A DNA stretch of 60,349 bases. It comes from Phycisphaerae bacterium (GTDB lineage: Bacteria; Planctomycetota; Phycisphaerae; UBA1845; PWPN01). The stretch covers positions 14,541 to 74,889 of the forward strand of contig DAOOIV010000014.1 in the NCBI GenBank assembly GCA_035384605.1. Reading direction: 5' to 3'. The position numbers were made by a program, and so were the translations under genes. Under the pieces are notes generated by a model, which had not been told where the DNA came from, ran no database searches, and saw only the letters and a list, made by a program, of their open reading frames with translations. Positions 1 to 8,095 of the stretch are shown here, piece by piece; the first letter of the stretch is position 1, and every line of letters begins with the position of its first letter.

Positions 1-55
1 GCGACGTCGACATGGATGATTTCAGCGCCTTCGAGGCTTGCGCCAGCGGACCTGG
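1..55 (+). repeat. Direct repeat, copy 1 (identical to 1957-2011)
   Basis: These 55 bases are identical to 1957-2011. Both copies encode the same part of the C-terminal Asp-rich module of adjacent paralogous genes. The repeat may extend left of the window. Identity at the DNA level, third codon positions included, points to recent duplication or gene conversion. Confidence 0.9.
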
Positions 56-77
56 CATACCCACTGCGTGTCAGTGA
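1..77 (+). CDS. C-terminal end of a secreted protein with a dockerin/EF-hand-like tail (5'-truncated)
   Basis: The window opens inside this gene. Codons are read from position 3 to a TGA at 75-77, giving the tail DVDMDDFSAFEACASGPGIP plus TACQ. This is almost the same tail as that of the complete gene ending at 2033, so the gene is a paralogue of the next one, and both belong to a run of secreted proteins on this strand. Only the second Asp-rich loop of the module is visible here. Nothing can be said about the rest of the protein. Confidence 0.75.
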   Translation, partial: DVDMDDFSAFEACASGPGIPTACQ

Positions 78-272
78 GGTGTCAACCTGCGGAAACACCT
101 CGCCGTGGTTACTGCCAACCGGCGTGTTGCCTGCGGACCCTTCACAGGCGGACGTTCTTCGGTGTTCGTTGGATACGGAGGGCCTTCGCGACCTCGGTGA
201 TGAGGCGACTCCGACCTGAGTCGTCCTTGTGTCGTGCGCGCCGGTCGCCCACGGCCGAAAAGGAGCGCTGAG

Positions 273-2033
273 ATGAAACGGCGATCACTTCCGATTCTCG
301 CGACACTCTGCTTGGTGCTTTCGGTTGAGGTGCTCGCCGAGACGTGGTGCAGCAGCGCCTATCCCACGGATCCGCCGGCATGTCGTTGTTCGGCTATTTG
401 GTGCGAGGATCTCGACCGGATCTGCAATGGCGCGCCGGCCTGTCCTCCTGCTCCGCCTGAGCCTTGCACGGAGGATCAGGGCTGGAGTTGGAGCCTGATC
501 CGTCAAGCCTTTCCGCGCACGTCCAGGATCAACGACACGGGTGACTTGTGTGGCGTGGAGTTCAAAGGGGAAGATGGGGGTGACTGGGTCAGTTCTCCGC
601 CGCTGGCCGCCAGGTTCCCTAAAGGGCAACTCGGCCAGGCGACCGTTGATCTCATCGATGACATTCAATTCAAATGGGGATCCTCATACGACAGGGTAAT
701 CGGCACTGATCAGTTCCCCTTGGTGCTTCGCTTTGACATGTGCGGAGGCAACGAAGAAGGCGAAGTCATTTCCGGCGTGCACGTACAGTGGGACATCGGC
801 GTGATGGAGCTGTTCCTGGACACCGGGTTGCCCAATGGCAACCGTTCGCCGATGGATTACATCCTGGTCGGCTTGGAGGAAGATCCGGTCAACAAACCCG
901 GTTGCGTCAGTTGCTACAAGACATGCCCGGAGGGTTGGACGAACGTGCACAACCCCTGGCCGCACGTTTGCCAATCGTATGAGCCCCGGAGCGAGGCACC
1001 GGCCTGCCCGCCGCTCCAGACCAACGTGCGCACGGCAATCGCCATCGGAGCCAATGCCCTATTGGACAACAATCCCTGTCATTGCCAGGCTCCGGAGACC
1101 CCCGCCGAGGATAGGGTGAGGGAGGTTCCCACGAATCGCCATTTGTCTTTCTATGACGGCCTGAAATGGCGGATCATCAATCCGGATCACCCGGGGCCCG
1201 GAGGCGAAACCTTGGCATGGTGGACGGACCATCCCCATCCCAACAACAGTGACTATTTCGTCCTCGGGGAAAAGACCAACGAGATTATTCTCACGGTCAA
1301 GACCGGCACCGTGGATATTACTCACCGAACGAGAATCAGGATTGACGGCCAGTTGCAGTGGGTTGAAAGCCGAGTCACGGGCATTTCACGGAAGTACGTC
1401 GGGCCTTTCAACAAGCTCCACGCGGGCGCCTCGATCGGCTGCAGAATGGATAGCAGCGGTCATTGCGTGGGCAACAGATCCTGTATCGCGAACGCATACG
1501 ATACCTGCAACAGCTCGGGCAAGCCGGAATGGGGTGCCAGGTGGCTGAGTTTTGACAACCTTAGTCTGCGCGGCGGGCTGCCTGACGGGCAGGGAGCATG
1601 TTGCTTTGGTGGCGGCAACTGTGCCGTGGGTACTCCCGTGGCCTGCGAGGGTGCCGGCGGGCGCTATGCCGGTCCCGACACCACATGTGAGGACTGCAGG
1701 GGGGCGTGCTGTCTGCCGAGCGGTGAGTGTCAGGACACGGATTTCGATGCATGTCCCGGCGTGTTTCGGGGGTTCGGGACCGACTGTGCGACGACCGTCT
1801 GTCCGTGCCCAACGCCTTTCGCAGACGCGGATGCGGACCGGGACGTGGACCAGGCGGACTTCGCCAGGTTTCAGGCCTGCTTCACCGGGCCCGGTTCGGA
1901 AAGCGTAACCGGCCTGTGCAGGTGCTTTGATCGCGACAACAACGGCCAAGGCGACGGCGACGTCGACATGGATGATTTCAGCGCCTTCGAGGCTTGCGCC
2001 AGCGGACCTGGGATACCGACAGGGTGCCAATGA
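273..2033 (+). CDS. Secreted multi-domain protein with Cys-rich GACC modules and dockerin-like C terminus
   Basis: This is a 586-residue exported protein of unknown function. ATG 273 is chosen because AAGGAG lies 7 bases upstream and a clear signal peptide follows (MKRRS, a hydrophobic LPILATLCLVLSV core, then LAETW). The middle (about 60-440) has a lectin- or concanavalin-like look, with many Cys and a W/D-rich segment. It shares a module with the C-terminal half of the next gene (an NPC motif, a DG..W segment, an R-x-Y-x-G-x-F segment and a final L-x-L-x-GG). Next come two Cys-rich GACC units (about 440-510), then a tail with two Asp-rich loops (DADADRDVDQADF and DRDNNGQGDGDVDMDDF) like planctomycete dockerin/EF-hand ends. 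The tail probably binds calcium and anchors or assembles the protein outside the cell. Function is not assignable beyond that. Confidence 0.85.
   Translation: MKRRSLPILATLCLVLSVEVLAETWCSSAYPTDPPACRCSAIWCEDLDRICNGAPACPPAPPEPCTEDQGWSWSLIRQAFPRTSRINDTGDLCGVEFKGEDGGDWVSSPPLAARFPKGQLGQATVDLIDDIQFKWGSSYDRVIGTDQFPLVLRFDMCGGNEEGEVISGVHVQWDIGVMELFLDTGLPNGNRSPMDYILVGLEEDPVNKPGCVSCYKTCPEGWTNVHNPWPHVCQSYEPRSEAPACPPLQTNVRTAIAIGANALLDNNPCHCQAPETPAEDRVREVPTNRHLSFYDGLKWRIINPDHPGPGGETLAWWTDHPHPNNSDYFVLGEKTNEIILTVKTGTVDITHRTRIRIDGQLQWVESRVTGISRKYVGPFNKLHAGASIGCRMDSSGHCVGNRSCIANAYDTCNSSGKPEWGARWLSFDNLSLRGGLPDGQGACCFGGGNCAVGTPVACEGAGGRYAGPDTTCEDCRGACCLPSGECQDTDFDACPGVFRGFGTDCATTVCPCPTPFADADADRDVDQADFARFQACFTGPGSESVTGLCRCFDRDNNGQGDGDVDMDDFSAFEACASGPGIPTGCQ
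1957..2011 (+). repeat. Direct repeat, copy 2 (identical to 1-55)
   Basis: This is the second copy of the 55-base exact repeat, inside the C-terminal module of the 273-2033 gene. The copies diverge just after the codons for GPG, near the stop. Confidence 0.9.
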
Positions 2034-2195
2034 GAGCACATTTCAGGGGAGAAAGCGGTCTGATGCGGCCAAGGTGTGCAGGCGCGAACGTTACGCAGAT
2101 GTTCAGCAGGCCGAAAAGCCAGGCAGAGGCGTTTGCGGTGGAACGTTGCCGTTGACCGGCAGAAAAAGAGCAGTCGGCCCTGGCGGCCATCACGG

Positions 2196-2202
2196 AAAGG
2201 AG
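2196..2202 (+). promoter_or_regulatory. Shine-Dalgarno deciding a TTG start
   Basis: AAAGGAG lies 9 bases before TTG 2212. The codons before 2212 stay open but encode no plausible exported N terminus, and part of that frame overlaps the upstream gene. A signal peptide begins right at this TTG. Confidence 0.7.
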
Positions 2203-2211
2203 CGACTCGCA

Positions 2212-5034
2212 TTGCGGCAGCGAAAGTTCTCCCGCCATCTTGCGTGCTTCATCGTGGTGCCAACGTTGCTGGTTCCGGGGGCAAGTCTCAAGGCGCAGTT
2301 CAACGACGTCCAGACATTTGACGGCACGGTGGGCAGCATCTTCAGCGCTACGTATTGGACCATTGATGGGGGGTGTTCCGGGGCCGTTGTCTTCCGCGAT
2401 ACGAAACGCGGGGACGAGGGATCGAAGTGTCTGCGAAGCCTGCATCCCGTGGGCGTGGGCACCCGCATGATCAGGGATCTCAATCCCGGCCCTGGCAGCT
2501 CGATCGTCGGCCAGACGGCGGTCAGCGGAATCGAGGAGGTGGTGCGTCTTTGGATTTCGGCCGATGACGGTTCCGGCGCCACGGGGCAGGAGTTCTACCG
2601 CGTCCAAGGGGCTTTGTACCCCGTCACGTCGGTGGAGATGGACATTAACCCCGGTGCGGCCGGCTCGAATCCCGCGAATTTGTTCCGCCAGGAACCGGGC
2701 GAGCAGGGTAACGTCTATTTCAGCGCCGACGACGGCGTGAACGGCCGCGAGCTGTGGTTGTGTCATACGACCACGGGCCTTGTAACCACGACGTATCTGC
2801 TTGCGGATATCCATGCGGGTCCCGGCAGTTCCGACCCCGGCGGGTTTGCGGTAGTCGGGAACAACATGATCAAGGGCGTGGTCTTCGCCGCAACGGACGA
2901 GACCCACGGTCGTGAACTCTGGTTCAGCGATGGGATCACCACAACCCTGCTGAAGGACATCAACACTGCCTCGGCAGGCGCTTCATCTGAGCCGCAGCTC
3001 TTGAACACGCTCCTCATTTCCTGGCCCTGGTCCGGACCCTATGATGCCAAGGTTTTCTTCACCGCCGACGACGGGGTTCACGGTCGCGAGTTGTGGAGGA
3101 CTGACGGAACCCTGGCAGGTACCGGTTTGGTCAAGGATATCGTGGCGGGTCCAGCGGGCTCCAATCCAGCCAGTCTGTTGCCGGTAAAGTTGTATGCCGG
3201 TTCCCAACTGTACCCGAGCGCCCTCTTTACGGTGAACAGCGACGGGGTTAACGGTGAGGAGCTCTGGAAGACGGGCGGCGCCTTGGACGGTTCGGATACG
3301 GTGATGGTTTACGATCCGGGTCCTGCGGGAAGCCCGAAGAACCTCATTACGGCCGGCGCGCTCTATAAGGGTTTCTTCACCGTCGGCAACAGCTTGTGGA
3401 GAACAGATGGCACGGCGGGCGGTACCTACGTGGTCAAGACCTTCGCCTCTCCTCCCTCCAACTTCGTGGCCGTCGGCGACAAGTTCTACTTCACGGCGGA
3501 TGACGGTACCGGCAAGGGGGTTGAGTTATGGGTGAGCGCCGGCACAAGCTCGTACACAAAGCTGGTCAAGGATATCAACCCTGGCACCGCCGGTTCCTCG
3601 CCTGCAAATCTGACCGCCGTCGGCAGCAACCTGTTGTATTTCTCGGCGATTGACGGCACGCATGGCCGCGAGCTGTGGAAGTCCTCCGTCAGCTCAGATT
3701 GGCTTACGTTCCCCACGAGCATGGTCCAAGATATCAATCCCGGCGCTGCCGGCTCGGAACCCGGCAACCTCACCGCCTTTGACGGCACCTTGATCTTCAC
3801 AGCCGACGACGGCATTCATGGTCGCGAACTGTGGCAGACCGACGGTCTCGCCGCACCCAATTACTCCGGTATGAGCTATAAGTGGGATCTCTCTTCGCTG
3901 ATTCAGTCGAAGGGTGATCCTGCCAGGATCGCAGTCGCGGGCACCGATGAAGCTCCCTTGTCGGTTTACTTGTTATATGATTTTCCCGCGATGGGCGGCC
4001 TGGATCTGGGGATGTCGGAGGCCGCTCACCAGGTGAACACGTACGTGGAACTCGCGGACGGTGCCGATCGCGCTCCGCTAGCCATTACTTATGTGGATTG
4101 CGGCGATGGCAATCTGCCTCGCCCCCGGGCTGCTCTTACCGACGGCGGCAACCACAACGCAATCGCCTTCGGCATGGTCGCCGTGCTTGACCAGAACCCG
4201 TGTGACACCGATCCGCGCGGCGGGGGCAGCCCCGGCGTGCCCTTCGCCTACGCGCCCGCGGTGTACGACGGCCGTGACTGGATTACGATGGACCTCGCTC
4301 ACGTTCCCGCAGGGGTGCCTACCGATCCTCCCTCTGGCGCCAGCCTGGCGCAAGGTCCATATTCCGGCTTCTTGGCACGGGACGCGAGCCTCAGCACCGG
4401 CCTTTATCCCGCCACGATCGACCCGTGGACCACCAAGCGGTTCTGTCACACGAGGATCGACGTGTGGACCAACTATATTCGCGTGACCTGGGCCTCGAAG
4501 CAATTGGGCGTTCTCTGGACTGCGACGGTGCCGAGACGCTACCATGGGGCCTTCAAATCGCTTTACCTCGGGAATCGCGGCTGCGCGCAGCCGGCTTACC
4601 CGCTCTACCTGGATACCCTCCAGTTGAACGGAGGGTTATTCACGACGTCCATGGAAACTTACGGAGCCTGCTGCAATCATGACACGGGGGTTTGCGTCAG
4701 CACCGGCACGGTGCAGGAGTGTAACGGCCTGGGCGGCGAGTTCCATCTTTTCCGGATGTGCGGCGACATTGATTGTTACCGTAACCCGCCGATCCCATTT
4801 GCTGATGCCGACCGCGACCACGACGTGGATCAGAACGACTTTGCCGCGTTCCAGGCCTGCTTCACCGGCGAGTCAGGCGGTATCCTCAACCCGGACTGCG
4901 GTCTCTTCGACCGCGACGACGGCGGGGCGGGGGACGGCGACATCGACCGCGACGATCTGCTGGCATTTGAAGCCTGTGCTACCGGGCCGGGTGTTCCGTT
5001 TGATCCGAGCAATCCCGGGGATTGCGTTCCGTAG
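2212..5034 (+). CDS. Secreted ELW-repeat protein with lectin-like, GACC and dockerin-like C-terminal modules
   Basis: This is a 940-residue exported protein starting at TTG 2212 (good ribosome site, then a signal peptide MRQRKF..LACFIVVPTLLVPGASLKA). Residues about 140-560 hold eight or nine repeats built around ELW, for example DDGVHGRELWRTDG and DDGIHGRELWQTDG, alternating with DINPG-x-AGS-x-PANL motifs. These match the ELWxxDGT repeat type, thought to form beta-propeller blades. Residues about 620-820 repeat the lectin-like module also seen in the 273-2033 protein. One GACC Cys-rich unit and the two-loop Asp-rich tail (DADRDHDVDQNDF, DRDDGGAGDGDIDRDDL) close it. It lies 178 bases downstream of its paralogue. 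The role is unknown; a surface adhesin or polymer-binding protein is a fair guess. Confidence 0.85.
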   Translation: MRQRKFSRHLACFIVVPTLLVPGASLKAQFNDVQTFDGTVGSIFSATYWTIDGGCSGAVVFRDTKRGDEGSKCLRSLHPVGVGTRMIRDLNPGPGSSIVGQTAVSGIEEVVRLWISADDGSGATGQEFYRVQGALYPVTSVEMDINPGAAGSNPANLFRQEPGEQGNVYFSADDGVNGRELWLCHTTTGLVTTTYLLADIHAGPGSSDPGGFAVVGNNMIKGVVFAATDETHGRELWFSDGITTTLLKDINTASAGASSEPQLLNTLLISWPWSGPYDAKVFFTADDGVHGRELWRTDGTLAGTGLVKDIVAGPAGSNPASLLPVKLYAGSQLYPSALFTVNSDGVNGEELWKTGGALDGSDTVMVYDPGPAGSPKNLITAGALYKGFFTVGNSLWRTDGTAGGTYVVKTFASPPSNFVAVGDKFYFTADDGTGKGVELWVSAGTSSYTKLVKDINPGTAGSSPANLTAVGSNLLYFSAIDGTHGRELWKSSVSSDWLTFPTSMVQDINPGAAGSEPGNLTAFDGTLIFTADDGIHGRELWQTDGLAAPNYSGMSYKWDLSSLIQSKGDPARIAVAGTDEAPLSVYLLYDFPAMGGLDLGMSEAAHQVNTYVELADGADRAPLAITYVDCGDGNLPRPRAALTDGGNHNAIAFGMVAVLDQNPCDTDPRGGGSPGVPFAYAPAVYDGRDWITMDLAHVPAGVPTDPPSGASLAQGPYSGFLARDASLSTGLYPATIDPWTTKRFCHTRIDVWTNYIRVTWASKQLGVLWTATVPRRYHGAFKSLYLGNRGCAQPAYPLYLDTLQLNGGLFTTSMETYGACCNHDTGVCVSTGTVQECNGLGGEFHLFRMCGDIDCYRNPPIPFADADRDHDVDQNDFAAFQACFTGESGGILNPDCGLFDRDDGGAGDGDIDRDDLLAFEACATGPGVPFDPSNPGDCVP

Positions 5035-5208
5035 AGCCGCAGCGGGCGGGTGCGAGGGCGGCGATTCTATCGTGCAGATCTGCGGACTCAGATGGTCCTA
5101 GGCGATCCGGCGCGAGTGGGGGATGGCTGCTTCGGGCTTCAAGCTGACAATCAGATCCGCGACCATTGCCATCCTTGTCGCCCGGTGACGCCGAACGTAA
5201 CGCACGCC

Positions 5209-6243
5209 TCAGTCAATCACCTTGATGTCGAACCCGGTGACGAACCGGATCTTCGAGGTGTCGCCGATCGCCGACCACTGGAACTTGCGCTCGTCGAGAA
5301 TGTTGCACTGTTTGTCAAGCTCCAGCACGGAGAAACTCAGGTCGGCTCCGTATCGGCCGTCGACGGTGACGTACACGCGGTCGTCGGTGACGGCAATTCC
5401 GCGGCACCAATTCCGCTCTTTTTCGCCGAGGCGAAAGTGCTCGGCCTGGAGGTCGTAGTTGAAAAGGCCGACGTCGTGCTCGGGCGGTTCGCTGGCGACG
5501 ATGACCTTGCCGTCGATGCTGGTGAACCAGTAGCGCCCGTCCACATAGTCCCCGTCGTGGATGCAACTGGTCGTGTGGTAGTTGAGCGTACGGAGCTCAC
5601 AGCGATCGAGGCGCGGGTCCGCGACGATCAGAGCTCCGAGGTTTCTCGACGTCAGCAGGATCTTGCCGTCCAGCTTCTGGACGTGGTTCAGATGATAGAA
5701 TCCCGTCGAGCCGGACCAGGGCTTGTTCATGAACCGCCAGTCCACCGAATCGCGATCGTCGCGAACGACGCGGAGCGACCGATCGATCCAGAAACGGTCC
5801 TCGATGCGGCCTTCATGGTCCATGATGACGACCATGTCCTTGAAAGGCATTGCCAGAATGATGTGTTGGTCATCCGCGTAGATGCGATGCATGTAGCAAC
5901 TGTAGCGGTTGGAGATGAACCGGCTCACCTGTTTGCCGGCCAAGTCGATCTGGTAGATGCCGTTCCATGAACCGGCGAACAGCTTGTCGCCGACACGGGC
6001 AAGGCCCGTGAAGCCGAAACGGGCTCTCTTTTCGAGCACCGGCCGTCCGGCGGGCAGTTCGCCGAAAACGGGGTACGGCAGCTTCCGGAAATCCTCGCCG
6101 TCAAACGGAAACACATAACTGTGGACGCGCTCGCCGTCTGAGCGGATCTCCCACAGCGCCGGAACCGGCTTGTCGTTGGCGGCGTCGGCCGGATTGTGAA
6201 AGCCGTGCACGAATGAAACGACGAGATTGTTCTTGAAGCTCAT
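5209..6243 (-). CDS. Beta-propeller-like protein of the surface-carbohydrate operon
   Basis: This is a 344-residue protein, last gene of the minus-strand operon. The start is set by an ATGA overlap with the upstream gene stop (ATG 6243-6241, TGA 6242-6240). No signal peptide is visible. The chain is a string of about six similar segments, each with a hydrophobic strand, DG or DDQ turns and an aromatic, such as VGDKLFAGSWNGIYQIDLAG, DGKILLTSRNLGALIVADP and DGRYWFTSIDGKVIVAS. That pattern fits a propeller of the NHL/WD type. Cys and His residues cluster at NRYSCYMHRIY and NYHTTSCIHDGD. I do not recognise a catalytic family. Translational coupling to a glycosyltransferase suggests a role in making or sensing the same polymer. 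Confidence 0.7.
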   Translation of the reverse strand: MSFKNNLVVSFVHGFHNPADAANDKPVPALWEIRSDGERVHSYVFPFDGEDFRKLPYPVFGELPAGRPVLEKRARFGFTGLARVGDKLFAGSWNGIYQIDLAGKQVSRFISNRYSCYMHRIYADDQHIILAMPFKDMVVIMDHEGRIEDRFWIDRSLRVVRDDRDSVDWRFMNKPWSGSTGFYHLNHVQKLDGKILLTSRNLGALIVADPRLDRCELRTLNYHTTSCIHDGDYVDGRYWFTSIDGKVIVASEPPEHDVGLFNYDLQAEHFRLGEKERNWCRGIAVTDDRVYVTVDGRYGADLSFSVLELDKQCNILDERKFQWSAIGDTSKIRFVTGFDIKVID

Positions 6244-7871
6244 ATTGGGGCATGTTCTCCGGGATGACGTGATGAAGGGTCCTCGCAAGGTTCGTCACAC
6301 AGAATCGAGCGGCAAATGGCGTCCATTGCCGCATCCTGCCCCGGACCCAACTCGGCCAGGCTGCGGATGTTGATCGAACGGACATTCAGGTCAAGGACCG
6401 TGACCCAGGATATTCGAATATTGGACCGAAAGAACAGGGCGTACGCGTACCGTCGGGCGAGATCCGTCCGCAGTTCCGGGTTCCAGGCGCCTGAGCAGAT
6501 ACCTTCGAGCTTCTCGAAGTAGTCCCGGGCCGAAGTGACGTCGTGGCTGAAGCCTCGCCCCGCATTCCAGCCGCCGCCGACCAGCATCACATGCTTGCCG
6601 AGGGCTGCGGCCTCGGCAGCCACCGTCGAAGTGTATACCAAAGCCCAGTCCGACAATCGGGCCACGGCGTGAGCGCTGACGTCCGACTCGGGTGGCAACA
6701 CGTGGATGTTCGGCGGGAGGCTTGGAAACTCCCGTTCAATCTGTGGAAGCAGCGGGTCGCGGGCTTTCCACAGCTTCTCCGAAGGGTGGATCTTGACCAC
6801 CAGGTGATGCTCAGGCCGGCGGCAGAAGAAGCGGATCGTCTCAGTGATCCAATCGTTGGCTGACTCGAATGCGGCGACCGTCTTGTTCCGGTCGGCATCG
6901 TAGCTGAGGTTCGGGAACATCCCGAACACCTTGCCCGCAATGCGGTCGGGCAGGCCGGCATGTCGGCGGGCTTCGCGAAGATCGGTGGTGTTGGTCTGCC
7001 AGTCGGCGCTGCGGTACTCGTAGGGCACGCGTTCACGGCGGAGCATATACTGGTCCAGCGCCTTTTCCTGTTCCGGTGTCAACGGGATGTGCTTCCATGT
7101 ATCCCACTCCGGCATCATCGCTGAGCGGTTCGGCGGTCGATCATGTTCAAAGCGAATGCTGTAATAGCCCAGGCCTGACCGTATGACGTCCACCGGAATG
7201 CCCATCCTGCCGGCCACTCCGCGAATTACCCCCCAATCAACTTTCTTTCCGTCCTCTTCGATAACCTTGTCGACCTTCAACTGTTCGAGGGCTCGGAAGC
7301 CGACGGTGGTCATGTACAGAGCCGCCCGGACGAACTGCCGGGCCATGCCGGCGGTCTCGGGATCATTCGCGTCAAAGTAGCCGATCTTGTAGAAGCTTTC
7401 GATTGATTGCCGGACGTGCTCGCCGAGAGGAACGCCCCGATGCTCAAACGCATGCAGCGCGTGCAGGTCGACGTCGGCAGCGATCCGGTCGCATTCCTTG
7501 CGCTCGGCAGGCGTGATGAACTCGCTGTACCAGCGGCAGGGCAGGCCGATAGCCCTGGCGAAGGGCCCTGAGTTCTTGTGGCACCAGCGGGTGCAGGCGC
7601 TCTCGTAGTGGTCGACTTTTCGCATCGTGCAGGCCGGCAAGAACTCATCGCACTGCAGCAAGGTGACCGTTGCCCCCCGCATCCGCAACCCTTGGCCAAT
7701 AATGCCCATCCGGGAGAAGTGAACCTCGCCCCCGACCACTCCGGCGATCAAGACGTTGCGGTACTTGAGGTCCGGCCAGGGATCGACCGGCAGCGGATCG
7801 CAGGCAATCTGCCGAAGCTTGGCGATGAAACCCGGGCCTTTCAGTATCGGAACGCCTACCTTGGTCTTCAT
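6240..7871 (-). CDS. Capsule-type glycosyltransferase (GT-B, capsule biosynthesis family)
   Basis: This 543-residue protein resembles capsule polysaccharide biosynthesis proteins and CDP-glycerol-type transferases with two Rossmann lobes. Seen in the sequence: an N-terminal lobe with NVLIAGVVGGEVHFSRMGIIGQGLRMRGA (positions about 40-68), and a C-terminal lobe with HHLVVKIHPSE (about 375), then LSDWALVYTSTVAAEAAALGK (about 430). The last two match the nucleotide-binding His-Pro and Ser/Thr-Glu elements of this group. No membrane segment is seen, so it should act in the cytoplasm on a lipid-linked or growing sugar chain. ATG 7871 has an AGGG upstream. It starts 224 bases after the acyl-ligase fusion ends and is coupled to the propeller gene by a 4-base overlap. 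Donor and acceptor sugars cannot be told. Confidence 0.7.
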   Translation of the reverse strand: MKTKVGVPILKGPGFIAKLRQIACDPLPVDPWPDLKYRNVLIAGVVGGEVHFSRMGIIGQGLRMRGATVTLLQCDEFLPACTMRKVDHYESACTRWCHKNSGPFARAIGLPCRWYSEFITPAERKECDRIAADVDLHALHAFEHRGVPLGEHVRQSIESFYKIGYFDANDPETAGMARQFVRAALYMTTVGFRALEQLKVDKVIEEDGKKVDWGVIRGVAGRMGIPVDVIRSGLGYYSIRFEHDRPPNRSAMMPEWDTWKHIPLTPEQEKALDQYMLRRERVPYEYRSADWQTNTTDLREARRHAGLPDRIAGKVFGMFPNLSYDADRNKTVAAFESANDWITETIRFFCRRPEHHLVVKIHPSEKLWKARDPLLPQIEREFPSLPPNIHVLPPESDVSAHAVARLSDWALVYTSTVAAEAAALGKHVMLVGGGWNAGRGFSHDVTSARDYFEKLEGICSGAWNPELRTDLARRYAYALFFRSNIRISWVTVLDLNVRSINIRSLAELGPGQDAAMDAICRSILCDEPCEDPSSRHPGEHAPI

Positions 7872-8095
7872 ATTTGCCCTGCAGGCCCTTTTTCGCAGTC
7901 ACCTTGCCAGGTCCGCTGCGGCTGGCTCGTCGGGACCTGTTGGATGTAACATCTTGTTCGACAATGAGATACGGCCGCATTTGGGCAGCAAGGCGGTCTC
8001 ATTGCCCTGGATGGTTTATCGGTCGTATTCCGGCCGTGGTTAAGCAAAGGTCTGTGCGCGGCTGCCCCGCAGGTGGGTCGAACAGGGCATCGGTT

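Noticed and set aside
5050..5970. A 306-codon open frame on the plus strand
   Set aside because: It is mostly antisense to the propeller-like gene 5209-6243, which is fixed by an ATGA overlap with its neighbour.
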